DNA of 64,000 nucleotides, from positions 29,050-93,049 of the forward strand of contig CAZWGA010000017.1 of assembly GCA_964633285.1 (NCBI GenBank). The letters run 5' to 3'. The stretch is from 20CM-2-55-15 sp964633285. Lineage in GTDB: Bacteria > Acidobacteriota > Terriglobia > 20CM-2-55-15. Both the position numbers and the translations under genes were made by a program. This document shows positions 25,632-33,765 of this stretch, piece by piece; within the stretch, counting starts at the first letter, position 1; every line of letters begins with the position of its first letter. The notes beneath the pieces were generated by a model. It saw only the letters and a list, made by a program, of their open reading frames with translations. It was not told the origin of the DNA and ran no database searches.

Positions 25632-26804
25632 CTATTCCTTGCGTGTTTGGTTGGTCAGCGCAGCAGCGATTTGTTTTCCTACTTCATAGGCCAATAATGG
25701 TGGAACAGCGTTGCCAACCTGACGATACTGTGCAGTAGATCCGCCCTTGAAGACGTACCAATCTGGGAAGCTTTGCAGACGAGCGGCCTCTCGAACTGTA
25801 ATGACTCTTGGCTCTGAGGGATGAATATGAGGCCGACCGCCACCACCACCTGAACCAACGAGGACAGTGCCGGAAGGACGGCTTGGATCTATTCGATCAG
25901 TGTGATCGGTTCGGTCGCGGTCTCCGGGCTTAATCGTTTTGTACCTCCGTATCACACGCTCGCCATGCTGTCTTATATCGTGATTTGGAAGACCCTCTAC
26001 TGATTCCAAGGCGTAGCGGCTTGGAACACCATCAGTATGAACAGCCATCGCAGCGATTAGTTCATCTGCTCCTGCACCTGTTGGACTAGATGGAAACTGA
26101 AATACATCGACAGATTCGCGAAACCCAACGAGGAGAATTCGTTCACGAAATTGGGGAACTCCCAATTGTGCGGCATTCAGCCGACCGACGTGCAATTGGT
26201 AGCCGGTAATGTCTTTTGCATACTCCAGAAGACGGTTCCAATCTTCGCCTCTATTCACGCTGAGGAGGCCGGGAACATTCTCAAAAAGGAATGCACGAGG
26301 CTGCAATTCTGCGACTAGGTCGAAGTATTTTAGTGCCAGCTTACCCCGTGGGTCGTCCAACGCACCTCGACGGCCCAGGATGCTGAACGACTGACAGGGA
26401 GGTCCAGCCGCAACGAGATCAATATGGTGAGTGCCGACAAGTTCAACTATCTTGGCAGCGGTTAAGCATAATGCGTCATCGGGATACGGCTTTGCATGCG
26501 GTAGGTTGCTGGTTACGGTATCAACGAAAACTGGAGCTACATCGCTCGATACACGCGACTGAAACCCCGCGAAACCCAACCCAAGATCCAACCCACCACC
26601 GCCGCAAAAGAGGCTCACCATCGTCAGTTTGCCATGGGACAGGAGTTCCTGTTTGAAATGATGCAGCCTAAATAAATAAGGATTACTGTTCGCCTCCGTT
26701 TCTTGATCCACCATCGCCGCGATTGCGGCAAATAAGGGCGGTGTAACGGTTCTCAGCCTTGAAAGCGTCCGTCCGGTGGGTCGGCGGCGTGGCGCACGCA
26801 TCAT
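25632..26804 (-). CDS. DNA (cytosine-5-)-methyltransferase
   Basis: 390 residues. C5-methylase motifs are in order: I FCGGGGLDLGL (66-76, with an unusual Gly run), IV GPPCQSFS (catalytic Cys137), VI ENV (175-177), VIII QFRERILLVGF (218-228) and X GNAVPP (about residue 368). The target-recognition region between VIII and IX is about 100 residues. The first 60 residues precede motif I and could be partly untranslated; ATG at internal Met62 is too close to motif I. It methylates cytosine at C5 and is linked to the nuclease (1-bp gap) and vsr. Confidence 0.94.
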   Translation of the reverse strand: MMRAPRRRPTGRTLSRLRTVTPPLFAAIAAMVDQETEANSNPYLFRLHHFKQELLSHGKLTMVSLFCGGGGLDLGLGFAGFQSRVSSDVAPVFVDTVTSNLPHAKPYPDDALCLTAAKIVELVGTHHIDLVAAGPPCQSFSILGRRGALDDPRGKLALKYFDLVAELQPRAFLFENVPGLLSVNRGEDWNRLLEYAKDITGYQLHVGRLNAAQLGVPQFRERILLVGFRESVDVFQFPSSPTGAGADELIAAMAVHTDGVPSRYALESVEGLPNHDIRQHGERVIRRYKTIKPGDRDRTDHTDRIDPSRPSGTVLVGSGGGGGRPHIHPSEPRVITVREAARLQSFPDWYVFKGGSTAQYRQVGNAVPPLLAYEVGKQIAAALTNQTRKE

Positions 26805-27299
26805 AAGTTTTATAGAACTATGTCCATCGGACAGAATAGGGCCGCTTTGCTAAAGACTTTCAGAATGACGGGCTTTAAATCGGCGGACGTGATCAGCTGT
26901 GAATCTCAACTTATCGCGGAGCAGAATAGCTTCAATAGCTTTTGCCATGCTTACAGCATCAGATCATTTGTATTCTCGTGCACCCGACCTCTGTTGGCTC
27001 GACGAATCGGAAAAGTGTCAGTTCGATTGGAAACTGTTTTCTAAGGAACGGGTTTCGCAGTCCCGCATGGATATTTGAGGACCCGCGTTGCTGAGACTGG
27101 CCCTCGATTTTCGATTGACTCTTAGCGAGAGGCCACGGTGACCGCATCACTTTGTAAATCTCCACTCACCACTTCCGAATCGCACCGAGATGCAGTTGAT
27201 CGGCTGGAGCGATTCTTATTGTTCCCAAATTGCTTAATGCAAGCAGCGAAGGACAGCAGGGAGAAGCAGTAATTAATTGAGGATTAGAGAACTGCAAAA
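26805..27299. other. Gene-free stretch between methylase and tRNA-Val
   Basis: About 495 bp with only short open frames of no recognisable composition (such as 26820-27044 plus and 26959-27165 minus). No transposase fragment, tRNA copy or strong hairpin was seen. It must hold the methylase promoter near 26805-26870. Base composition looks lower in GC than the flanking housekeeping genes. Confidence 0.5.
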
Positions 27300-27373
27300 T
27301 GGGCACGACCGGGATCGAACCGATGACCTCTACCGTGTCAAGGTAGCGCTCATTCCAACTGAGCTACGTGCCC
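27300..27373 (-). tRNA. tRNA-Val (anticodon GAC)
   Basis: Read on the minus strand from 27373, a full cloverleaf forms. The acceptor stem is GGGCACG paired with CGTGCCC. The D arm has GCTCAGTTGGAATGAGC. The anticodon stem CTACC/GGTAG encloses loop TTGACAC, so the anticodon is GAC. The T arm contains GGTTCGATCC, and the discriminator is A (27300). CCA is not encoded. It reads GUC and GUU valine codons. Confidence 0.95.
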
Positions 27374-27383
27374 GAAGACGTAG

Positions 27384-27389
27384 ATTGTA
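27384..27389 (-). promoter_or_regulatory. Possible -10 box of tRNA-Val
   Basis: TACAAT on the minus strand, about 10 bp upstream of the tRNA 5' end. No clear -35 box is seen at 17 bp spacing, so this is a suggestion only. Confidence 0.35.
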
Positions 27390-27469
27390 CAACCGGAGCG
27401 AGTAGGGTCGGCCCGCTTTTTTTGCATCCGGTGCGCTTTGTGAACCATTCGGCGAAGGATGCTCCCATT

Positions 27470-28045
27470 TCAATTGGACCCGCGCAGGGCGGCTACGTCG
27501 CGTGATATCGCATCGAGGCGCTGGAGGACTTCCGAGTAACGGGTATCTTCCTGGGTCGGCTGTTTGGCGACGAAAGTGAGAACGCCGCCGGGTTCGAGGA
27601 TGGCGCGATCGACGGCATCGAGCGACGCGAACCCTTGCTTGTGAGCGGCTTCTTCGAGTTCGGTATGGGTGATCAACTCCGCTTTGAGACGGTCACTGAA
27701 GATCTGGCCGTTTTCGACCAGAACGGTCGAGTCGCCTTCAACCAGGCGGTCGAGTTTTTCGTGAGAATAGAGAAATCTCACAACGAGGTAATTCACGACA
27801 AGGAGCGTCGTCGCGCCGATGATTCCGCCCGTCACGGAGTTGTCGTTGCCGATGATCGCATTCTGGACGGTGTTGGAAAGCGTCAGCAGGACGACAAGGT
27901 CAAATGGATTGAGTTGCGCCAATTCACGTTTTCCTGCGAGTCGCAGCGCGACTATCAGGAAAACGTACACAAGAATCGGACGAACGATTTTTTCGAGTAT
28001 CGAAACGTCAGGGTGAAGCAAATCACGCCAAAGCGCTGCATCCAT
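27470..28045 (-). CDS. DUF421 (YetF-like) membrane protein
   Basis: 191 residues from ATG 28045, preceded by GGAG at 7 bp. Three hydrophobic segments occur in the first 90 residues (ILVYVFLIVALRLAGKRELAQLNPFDLVVLLTLSNTVQNAIIG region), with the family hallmark GKRELAQLNPFDLV. The cytoplasmic domain (TVLVENGQIFSDRLKAEL...LEEAAHKQG, then AILEPGGVLTF) follows. Function of the family is poorly defined. Confidence 0.9.
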   Translation of the reverse strand: MDAALWRDLLHPDVSILEKIVRPILVYVFLIVALRLAGKRELAQLNPFDLVVLLTLSNTVQNAIIGNDNSVTGGIIGATTLLVVNYLVVRFLYSHEKLDRLVEGDSTVLVENGQIFSDRLKAELITHTELEEAAHKQGFASLDAVDRAILEPGGVLTFVAKQPTQEDTRYSEVLQRLDAISRDVAALRGSN

Positions 28046-28073
28046 GGAGATCTCCAAAAGAAAAAAGAGTGGT

Positions 28074-28529
28074 TTAAGAAGATGCCGGCCGTGGGGTCGA
28101 CCGTTTTTGAAGCACGCGTGTCATATAACGATTCGTTCCGGCGCCGACGGGCTTCGTGCTGTTCCACATCTGATGTGAAATCTTCAAACTGCCGTCGGGC
28201 TCGCGCCGCCAGACCGTCAGGCCTCGAACATCATCTGTGATTCGCGCGCCGCGCTCCTTCGGAACGATTGTCACCGTAGCTGCGGTGCGGATGAATACCT
28301 GATTACCGGCATCGACGGTATCGCGTTCGGTTTCCACACTCGATGTAATTCGGAAGTACCGAAAATACTCTTCAAACCACGCGCTGACTTCACCCTTTCC
28401 ATACAAGGTGCTGTCATTGGGGGGCATCAGGACGGCGTCATCGGCAAACAGGGAAAGGACGGGTTGCAGTTCACCGGTCAGCGCGGCCTGAAGCATCTCC
28501 CGGTGGAAATCAGGATGGGGATTGCTCAT
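28074..28529 (-). CDS. NTF2/SnoaL-like protein (copy 2)
   Basis: 151 residues from ATG 28529, which overlaps the stop of the upstream paralogue by 4 bp (ATGA). The fold is that of NTF2/DUF4440 small proteins: an N-terminal helix, LFADDAVLMPPNDSTLYGKGEVSAW, and the closing strands LTVWRREPDGSLKISHQMWNS. It shares the closing MWNSTKPVGAGTNRYMTR with copy 1 (MWNSIKPIGSGTNRYMSR). Ligand or reaction unknown; such proteins bind small molecules or act as isomerases. Confidence 0.82.
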   Translation of the reverse strand: MSNPHPDFHREMLQAALTGELQPVLSLFADDAVLMPPNDSTLYGKGEVSAWFEEYFRYFRITSSVETERDTVDAGNQVFIRTAATVTIVPKERGARITDDVRGLTVWRREPDGSLKISHQMWNSTKPVGAGTNRYMTRVLQKRSTPRPASS

Positions 28530-28987
28530 GACTTCGACGCTTTCTTTTGTTTCAGTCTCGACATATAGCGATTCGTCCCGCTTCCGATAGGCTTGATGCT
28601 GTTCCACATGATTTGCCAGATCTTCCAGGAATCGTCCGCCTGCCGTTTCCATATCGTCAAAAAGCGTCCATCGTCTCGAAACCGTGTTCCCGACTCGGGG
28701 ACAATCGCGATCATGTAGCCCCAGATCTCAGTTGCGTAATCGCCGGCAATCACCACGTCGCGATCGGATTCCGTCAAGGCACTGATCCGGAAGAATTGAA
28801 AATATTCCTCCCACCAGGCCTTCCACTCGTCTTTGCCGTAAAGCGTCGTGTCATTCGGAGACATGCACACGATATCGTCGCTGCCGAGTAAAACAAGTGT
28901 TTGGATGTCGCCTTCTCTGGAAGCTTTGATAAAGCTCTGATGGAGATCAAAAATCGGATCTTTCGCCGAGGAAGGTTGAGTGCTCAT
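28526..28987 (-). CDS. NTF2/SnoaL-like protein (copy 1)
   Basis: 153 residues. Same fold as its neighbour: FIKASREGDIQTLVLLGSDDIVCMSPNDTTLYGKDEWKAWWEEYF in pieces, and LTIWKRQADDSWKIWQIMWNS. The two genes are a tandem duplication on the minus strand, with a 4-bp overlap. No signal peptide. Function unknown. Confidence 0.83.
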   Translation of the reverse strand: MSTQPSSAKDPIFDLHQSFIKASREGDIQTLVLLGSDDIVCMSPNDTTLYGKDEWKAWWEEYFQFFRISALTESDRDVVIAGDYATEIWGYMIAIVPESGTRFRDDGRFLTIWKRQADDSWKIWQIMWNSIKPIGSGTNRYMSRLKQKKASKS

Positions 28988-29055
28988 GTCGCGTATGACT
29001 AAGCGTTTTACACCGGGCCCGGGGTGAAGTCAATTGAAGCTCTCTGGAACCACGG

Positions 29056-31548
29056 TTAGAGAGATTCCCACGTTTTTCCCTGCTTGACATCGACCGTCAA
29101 CGGCACGTTCAGTTGCACCACATTTTGCATGAGATCCCGGATCGTATCGCGAATTGAAAGCTCGTCTTCGGGCACTTCGAATATCAATTCATCGTGAACC
29201 TGCAGGACCATCCGCGTGCGGAGCTTTCTGCGGCGAAGCTCGTCCTCAATGCGGATCATCGCGATCTTGATAATGTCGGCTGCCGTGCCCTGGATCGGCG
29301 AATTGATGGCCGTTCGTTCGGCCATGCCGCGGCGCATGCCGTTACGCGAGTTGATTTCCGGATGCTGACGGATGCGTCCGAACAAAGTACGCGTCATTCC
29401 CGTGTCGCGCGCCGCGCTGAGGCAGTTCTCGATGTAACGTTGCACGCCCTGATACTGTTCAAAATATTTCGAAATGAAGTCCGCCGCCTCATCCGGACTG
29501 ATTCCGAGCTGCTGGGCCAGACCGAACGGTGTTTGCCCGTACACAATGCCGAAATTCACAGCCTTGGCGCGATTGCGCTTGTCCGGTGTTACGGCTTCAA
29601 TCGGGACGCCGAGCACTGCCGCCGCAGTTCTTCGATGAATGTCTTCGCCGGCGGAAAACGCCTCGGCCAACCGCTCGTCGCCCGACAGATGCGCGAGAAT
29701 CCGAAGTTCAACCTGCGAATAGTCCGCCGAGACGAACCACCAGCCTTCCTCGGGAATAAACGCGCCGCGAATCTTTCGTCCGAGATCGGCTCGGACCGGA
29801 ATGTTCTGCAGATTGGGATTGCTGCTCGACAGCCGCCCCGTCGAAGCTGCCGCCTGATGAAACGACGTATGAAGGCGGCTCGTCTGCGGATCGATCAGTT
29901 TGGGAATCACATCGATGTATGTGGACTTGAATTTCGAAAGCTGACGAAACTCCAGCACGAGCCGCGGAAGTTCGTGTTTCTCCGCAAGCTCCTCGAGAAT
30001 CTCAACGGCTGTGGAATACTGTCCGGATTTTCGGAGCTTGCGTGGTCTGGGTAAGTTGAGCTTGTCGAAAAGAATCTCGCCGAGCTGACGCGGCGAATTG
30101 ATGTTGAAGTCACACTCCGCGATCTCGCAGATCCGCCGCGTGAGATTCTCGAGCTGTATTCCCATCTCGTGCGACATCCGATCCAGCACGCTCACATCGA
30201 TGCGAATGCCCGCACGCTCCATTTCAACCAGAACCGGCGCCAGCGGGAGCTCGATTTCCTGATACGGCCCCGCCACTTCCTGCTGCACGCGAGGCGATAG
30301 CTCCTTGAACACGCGATCGATCCACGGTGTGCATTCCTCTTCCGCATCGACAGTTTGCCCGAGCAATTCGAACACAACGTCCTGCAGTTCGTATTTGCCG
30401 CGATTGGGAAATAACAGATAGGCCATCAGCAACGGATCATCGTAAGGAGGCGAAATATCCACTCCGGCGCGGCGAAACCGCAGAATCGCGTCCTTCAGGT
30501 TGTACGTGATTTTGCGAACGGCGGGATTGGAGAAGACCTGGGCGACGCGGGCATCCAGCGGCACACGTGAAACTGTCGCGCCGCCGGTGAAGAATGAAAC
30601 GTGTCCGTCGCGAATATCGAAGACGAAGCTCTCGCCGATGTCTGCAGGCACCGCTTCGCTGGAAGCCACTTCTATCGACGGCCCCGATTCCTGCGGCAGG
30701 TATTCCTTGATGAGGGCCGTGAATTCGAGTTCCTTCAATAACGGCATGAGGACAGCGCGATCCGGAGGTTGAATTTTGAAATCCTCCCAGTTGGTATCGA
30801 TGGGGAGGCTTGTATCAATGGTCACGAGATGCTTGCTCATGAGAATCTGCTGGCGGTTCTCCGTCAATGAAGCGCGATGCTTCGCATTCGTTACCGCGTC
30901 TGCCTTTTCCAGCAGGACTTCAATAGAACCGAACTTCTGAATCAGATCGCGCGCGCCTTTTTCTCCAATGCCGGGAGCGCCGGGAATGTTGTCGGATGTA
31001 TCTCCCCAGAGACCGAGGAGGTCGGGAATCTGTTCGGGTGTGACGCCGAACAATTCGCCTACCTTCTCGCGATCGACAATCAGATCATCCTTGGAAGTAT
31101 TCAAAATAAGAATCGTATCGTCCACGAGTTGATACAGATCCTTGTCGAGCGTCACGATGACGGGATTCAATCCCTCCGCGGCGGCCTTCGTGGAAACCGT
31201 GGCGATAATGTCATCGGCCTCATGACCGGGAATTGCGAGCAAAGGGATCCGCATGGCCGCGCAAAACCGGCGAATGTAGGGCATCTGCTGCGCCAGATCC
31301 GGAGGCATTTTCTTGCGCGTCGCTTTGTAAAGATCGTATTGAGCGTGACGCGTCGTCGGTTGGGAACTATCAAGAGCCACACAGATGTAGTCGGGCGGAT
31401 ATTTCTCGAGCACGCGCTTCAGCATGATCGCGAAACCGTAGATCGCATTCGTCGGCAATCCCTGCGTGCTCGAAAGGCCCCGAATAGCGAAATACGCGCG
31501 ATACGCCTGCGACATTCCATCAATGATGAGAAACAGAGGATGTTTCAT
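29056..31548 (-). CDS. polA: DNA polymerase I
   Basis: 830 residues from ATG 31548 (MKHPLFLIIDG). A longer frame to 31740 reaches into the divergent lpxC gene. Domains: 5'-3' flap exonuclease (1-285, with ALDSSQPTTRH, GHEADDIIATV, LDKDLYQLV and WGDTSDNIPG); a 3'-5' exonuclease-like domain (about 300-440) in which the usual DxE motif is FDIRDG (Asp311), so proofreading is probably lost; and the polymerase domain (about 450-830) with VSADYSQVELR, KAVNFGIVYGQ and QVHDELIFEV. Role: Okazaki fragment maturation and repair synthesis. Confidence 0.96.
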   Translation of the reverse strand: MKHPLFLIIDGMSQAYRAYFAIRGLSSTQGLPTNAIYGFAIMLKRVLEKYPPDYICVALDSSQPTTRHAQYDLYKATRKKMPPDLAQQMPYIRRFCAAMRIPLLAIPGHEADDIIATVSTKAAAEGLNPVIVTLDKDLYQLVDDTILILNTSKDDLIVDREKVGELFGVTPEQIPDLLGLWGDTSDNIPGAPGIGEKGARDLIQKFGSIEVLLEKADAVTNAKHRASLTENRQQILMSKHLVTIDTSLPIDTNWEDFKIQPPDRAVLMPLLKELEFTALIKEYLPQESGPSIEVASSEAVPADIGESFVFDIRDGHVSFFTGGATVSRVPLDARVAQVFSNPAVRKITYNLKDAILRFRRAGVDISPPYDDPLLMAYLLFPNRGKYELQDVVFELLGQTVDAEEECTPWIDRVFKELSPRVQQEVAGPYQEIELPLAPVLVEMERAGIRIDVSVLDRMSHEMGIQLENLTRRICEIAECDFNINSPRQLGEILFDKLNLPRPRKLRKSGQYSTAVEILEELAEKHELPRLVLEFRQLSKFKSTYIDVIPKLIDPQTSRLHTSFHQAAASTGRLSSSNPNLQNIPVRADLGRKIRGAFIPEEGWWFVSADYSQVELRILAHLSGDERLAEAFSAGEDIHRRTAAAVLGVPIEAVTPDKRNRAKAVNFGIVYGQTPFGLAQQLGISPDEAADFISKYFEQYQGVQRYIENCLSAARDTGMTRTLFGRIRQHPEINSRNGMRRGMAERTAINSPIQGTAADIIKIAMIRIEDELRRRKLRTRMVLQVHDELIFEVPEDELSIRDTIRDLMQNVVQLNVPLTVDVKQGKTWESL

Positions 31549-31670
31549 TGCTGACTCGTCCGGGCCACACTCCTGTGCACAAATGTACACGGTTTTCCAG
31601 CGTGACGGGTTTGTAAGTTGTTTGTGTTCAATGCCGCTGATTCGGCCCGCCGATTGCATCCCGCAGACCG

Positions 31671-32546
31671 ATGCGTGAGCAAACGATTGCGAGCCCGATC
31701 GAGTTTTCCGGGATAGGGCTTCACACGGGCGAGCAGGCAACCCTTCGAATCCTTCCAGCGCCTGCAGGCAAGGGCATTATTTTCCGGCGCGTCGATCTCG
31801 ATAATTTCGAACTGCGCGCGGATGTAGCTTCGGTCGCGCGCGTCGCTTATGCGACAACGCTGATGAGCCGCGGGGTTTGGATTTCCACGGTGGAACATTT
31901 GCTTTCGGCGCTCTATGGTGTGGGAATCGACAACGCTTACATTGAGCTCGACAACTTCGAAGTTCCCATACTTGACGGCAGCGCATTGCCCTATACGCGC
32001 GGGATCACTGAAGCCGGAATCACCGAGCAGGATCGGGAACGGCAGTACATTCGCATTACCAGAGAATTCGTTCTGAAGGAGGGCGACAAGACACTCGGGA
32101 TTTATCCTTCGGATCGTTTCAGCATCAAATACGACATCGATTTCTCGCATCCTCTTATCGGCGTTCAAAGCGTCGACGTCGAATTCACAGGCACGAATTA
32201 TGCGGACACCATCGCGCCGGCCCGGACCTTCGGCTTTTATCATGAAGTGGAAAAACTGCAGGCCAGCGGATTGATCCGGGGCGGCTCGCTTGAAAATGCG
32301 ATCGTTCTCACCGAGAGCGGAATGTTGAACGATACTTCGCTTCGATTTCCCGATGAATTCGTCCGGCACAAAACACTCGACCTGCTTGGCGATTTCGCGC
32401 TCATCGGTCAGCCCGTTCTCGGACGCCTTGTCGCAAATCGCGCCGGGCATGCGCTGCACACACGTTTTGTTGCCGAACTTCTCGACGGCTCCGCTCATTG
32501 GACCCTCGATCCTTCCCCGGAAGCCTCGATGGCTTCGGCGGGATGA
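31671..32546 (+). CDS. lpxC: UDP-3-O-acyl-N-acetylglucosamine deacetylase
   Basis: 291 residues. First committed step of lipid A synthesis, zinc-dependent, in the cytoplasm. Visible signatures: FSGIGLHTG near the start, zinc His76 in STVEHLLSAL, ILDGSALPY, PARTFGF, and FVRHKTLDLLGD with the second His and the Asp ligand. A further His lies in NRAGHALHTRF. The gene is evidence for an LPS outer membrane. Its last 52 bp overlap the end of the convergent comF-like gene. Confidence 0.96.
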   Translation: MREQTIASPIEFSGIGLHTGEQATLRILPAPAGKGIIFRRVDLDNFELRADVASVARVAYATTLMSRGVWISTVEHLLSALYGVGIDNAYIELDNFEVPILDGSALPYTRGITEAGITEQDRERQYIRITREFVLKEGDKTLGIYPSDRFSIKYDIDFSHPLIGVQSVDVEFTGTNYADTIAPARTFGFYHEVEKLQASGLIRGGSLENAIVLTESGMLNDTSLRFPDEFVRHKTLDLLGDFALIGQPVLGRLVANRAGHALHTRFVAELLDGSAHWTLDPSPEASMASAG

Positions 32547-33286
32547 ACGTCGCGCACGACGCGCCCAACCGTCAGGATTTCCACTCGCTTCGTTCCAGCG
32601 CGCTTCAGCGTGCGGGCGATTTCATTCATCGTTGATCCTGTTGTGTAGATGTCATCCACGACGATCACTTCCTCCGGCGCCGTTCCTCGAACCTCGAATG
32701 CTCCCGCAAGGTTTCGCTTTCTCTCATTGCGGGAGAGTCCGGTCTGACTGGGAGTATCTTTCCGGCGGCGCAGCAGCCGTGGCTCGACGCGGCGGCCAAG
32801 CCTCGCGGCAATCAACTCGGCCTGGTTGTAGCCGCGAATACGTTCGCGCGACCGATGAAGCGGAACGGGAATGACGACCTCACTGGTAAAGGATTCCTTC
32901 TCGAGACAGCTCTTCAATACGTCACCGAGCGGTCCGGCCAGCGACACGCGATCGGAATACTTCAGATGATGAACAATCTCGCGAAGCGTATGGGAAAAGA
33001 GGAGGGCCGAACGCCCGAAGTCGAAGAGATGTTCGCCGGTGCGGCACAATCCGCACAGGCCTTCGATGGCGGGGGCAGGTTCGCCGCACCGGGGACAAAA
33101 CGGCGGCTCGATCGGCATCAGGGCGGACCAGCATTCCGGACACGCCGCTGCAAAGCGGCGCTCCAGCACCGGCGCACGGCAAACCACGCACGTCACAGGA
33201 AACAACAAATTGAGAATGAAGTCGATCAAAGCGCGTCGGGGAAACGCAAAGGGCAAAATCAGTATGGACCGGGGACACGGAGACAC
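32495..33286 (-). CDS. ComF-family phosphoribosyltransferase-like protein
   Basis: Up to 263 residues. A zinc-ribbon N-terminus (CVVC...CPEC...CPRCGEP...CGLC) precedes a PRTase domain with VIPVPLHRSRERIRGYNQAELIA, TPSQTGLSRNERKRNLAGAF and the PRPP loop VIVVDDIYTTGSTMNE. ComF relatives act in competence DNA uptake and recombination. The GTG start at 33286 lies inside a short repeat, so the true start may be further in, for example TTG at 33229 before IDFILNLLFP. Confidence 0.88.
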   Translation of the reverse strand: MSPCPRSILILPFAFPRRALIDFILNLLFPVTCVVCRAPVLERRFAAACPECWSALMPIEPPFCPRCGEPAPAIEGLCGLCRTGEHLFDFGRSALLFSHTLREIVHHLKYSDRVSLAGPLGDVLKSCLEKESFTSEVVIPVPLHRSRERIRGYNQAELIAARLGRRVEPRLLRRRKDTPSQTGLSRNERKRNLAGAFEVRGTAPEEVIVVDDIYTTGSTMNEIARTLKRAGTKRVEILTVGRVVRDVHPAEAIEASGEGSRVQ

Positions 33287-33345
33287 AAATCTTAAGTTGC
33301 GGGCTTAGCGGCGGCTTTGGGTTTTGTGTCCTCGTACCCTCAGCT

Positions 33346-33765
33346 CTACTTCGCGTACGGCAGGTTATGGATGATCGAGAGGGCGCGGTAAAGCTGCTCG
33401 AACAACAGCACGCGAGTGAGATCGTGAGTGAAGGTCAGAGGCGACAGCGACCACAGAACATCCGCGCGTTTTCTGATTTCCGGTGAGAGGCCCGCGTAAT
33501 CGCCAATGACAAAGGTCAGCCGCCGCGGATCACCCGTCATGTGCTGCTGAACGAATTTGGCAAGCTGCTCCGAAGTCCACGCCTTGCCTTTGGGATCCAG
33601 GGCCACCACCCGGTCGGACTCCTCCAATGCGGCGAAGAGCTTCGCTTCCCTGACTTCAGTAATCTCGATTGGAAGAAAATGTTTGATGCGGCCGATGTAG
33701 TCTTCGCAAAGCCGCGCGATGTGGGGATTCTTCGTTTTGCCGGCCCAGACGATCCGCAGCTTCAT
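33346..33765 (-). CDS. rlmH: 23S rRNA pseudouridine-1915 N3-methyltransferase
   Basis: 139 residues; a small SPOUT methylase. KLRIVWAGKTKNPHIARLC opens it, VALDPKGKAWTSEQLA and FVIGDYAGLSPEI form the SAM knot, and it ends FEQLYRALSIIHNLPYAK, close to the usual YRAWSIINNHPYH-type tail. It modifies helix 69 of 23S rRNA on the assembled 70S ribosome. Its ATG overlaps the stop of the sigma-54 regulator by 4 bp. Confidence 0.94.
   Translation of the reverse strand: MKLRIVWAGKTKNPHIARLCEDYIGRIKHFLPIEITEVREAKLFAALEESDRVVALDPKGKAWTSEQLAKFVQQHMTGDPRRLTFVIGDYAGLSPEIRKRADVLWSLSPLTFTHDLTRVLLFEQLYRALSIIHNLPYAK

Noticed and set aside
26820..27165. Two short open frames between methylase and tRNA
   Set aside because: No start context, no homology-like patterns, and they overlap each other on opposite strands.
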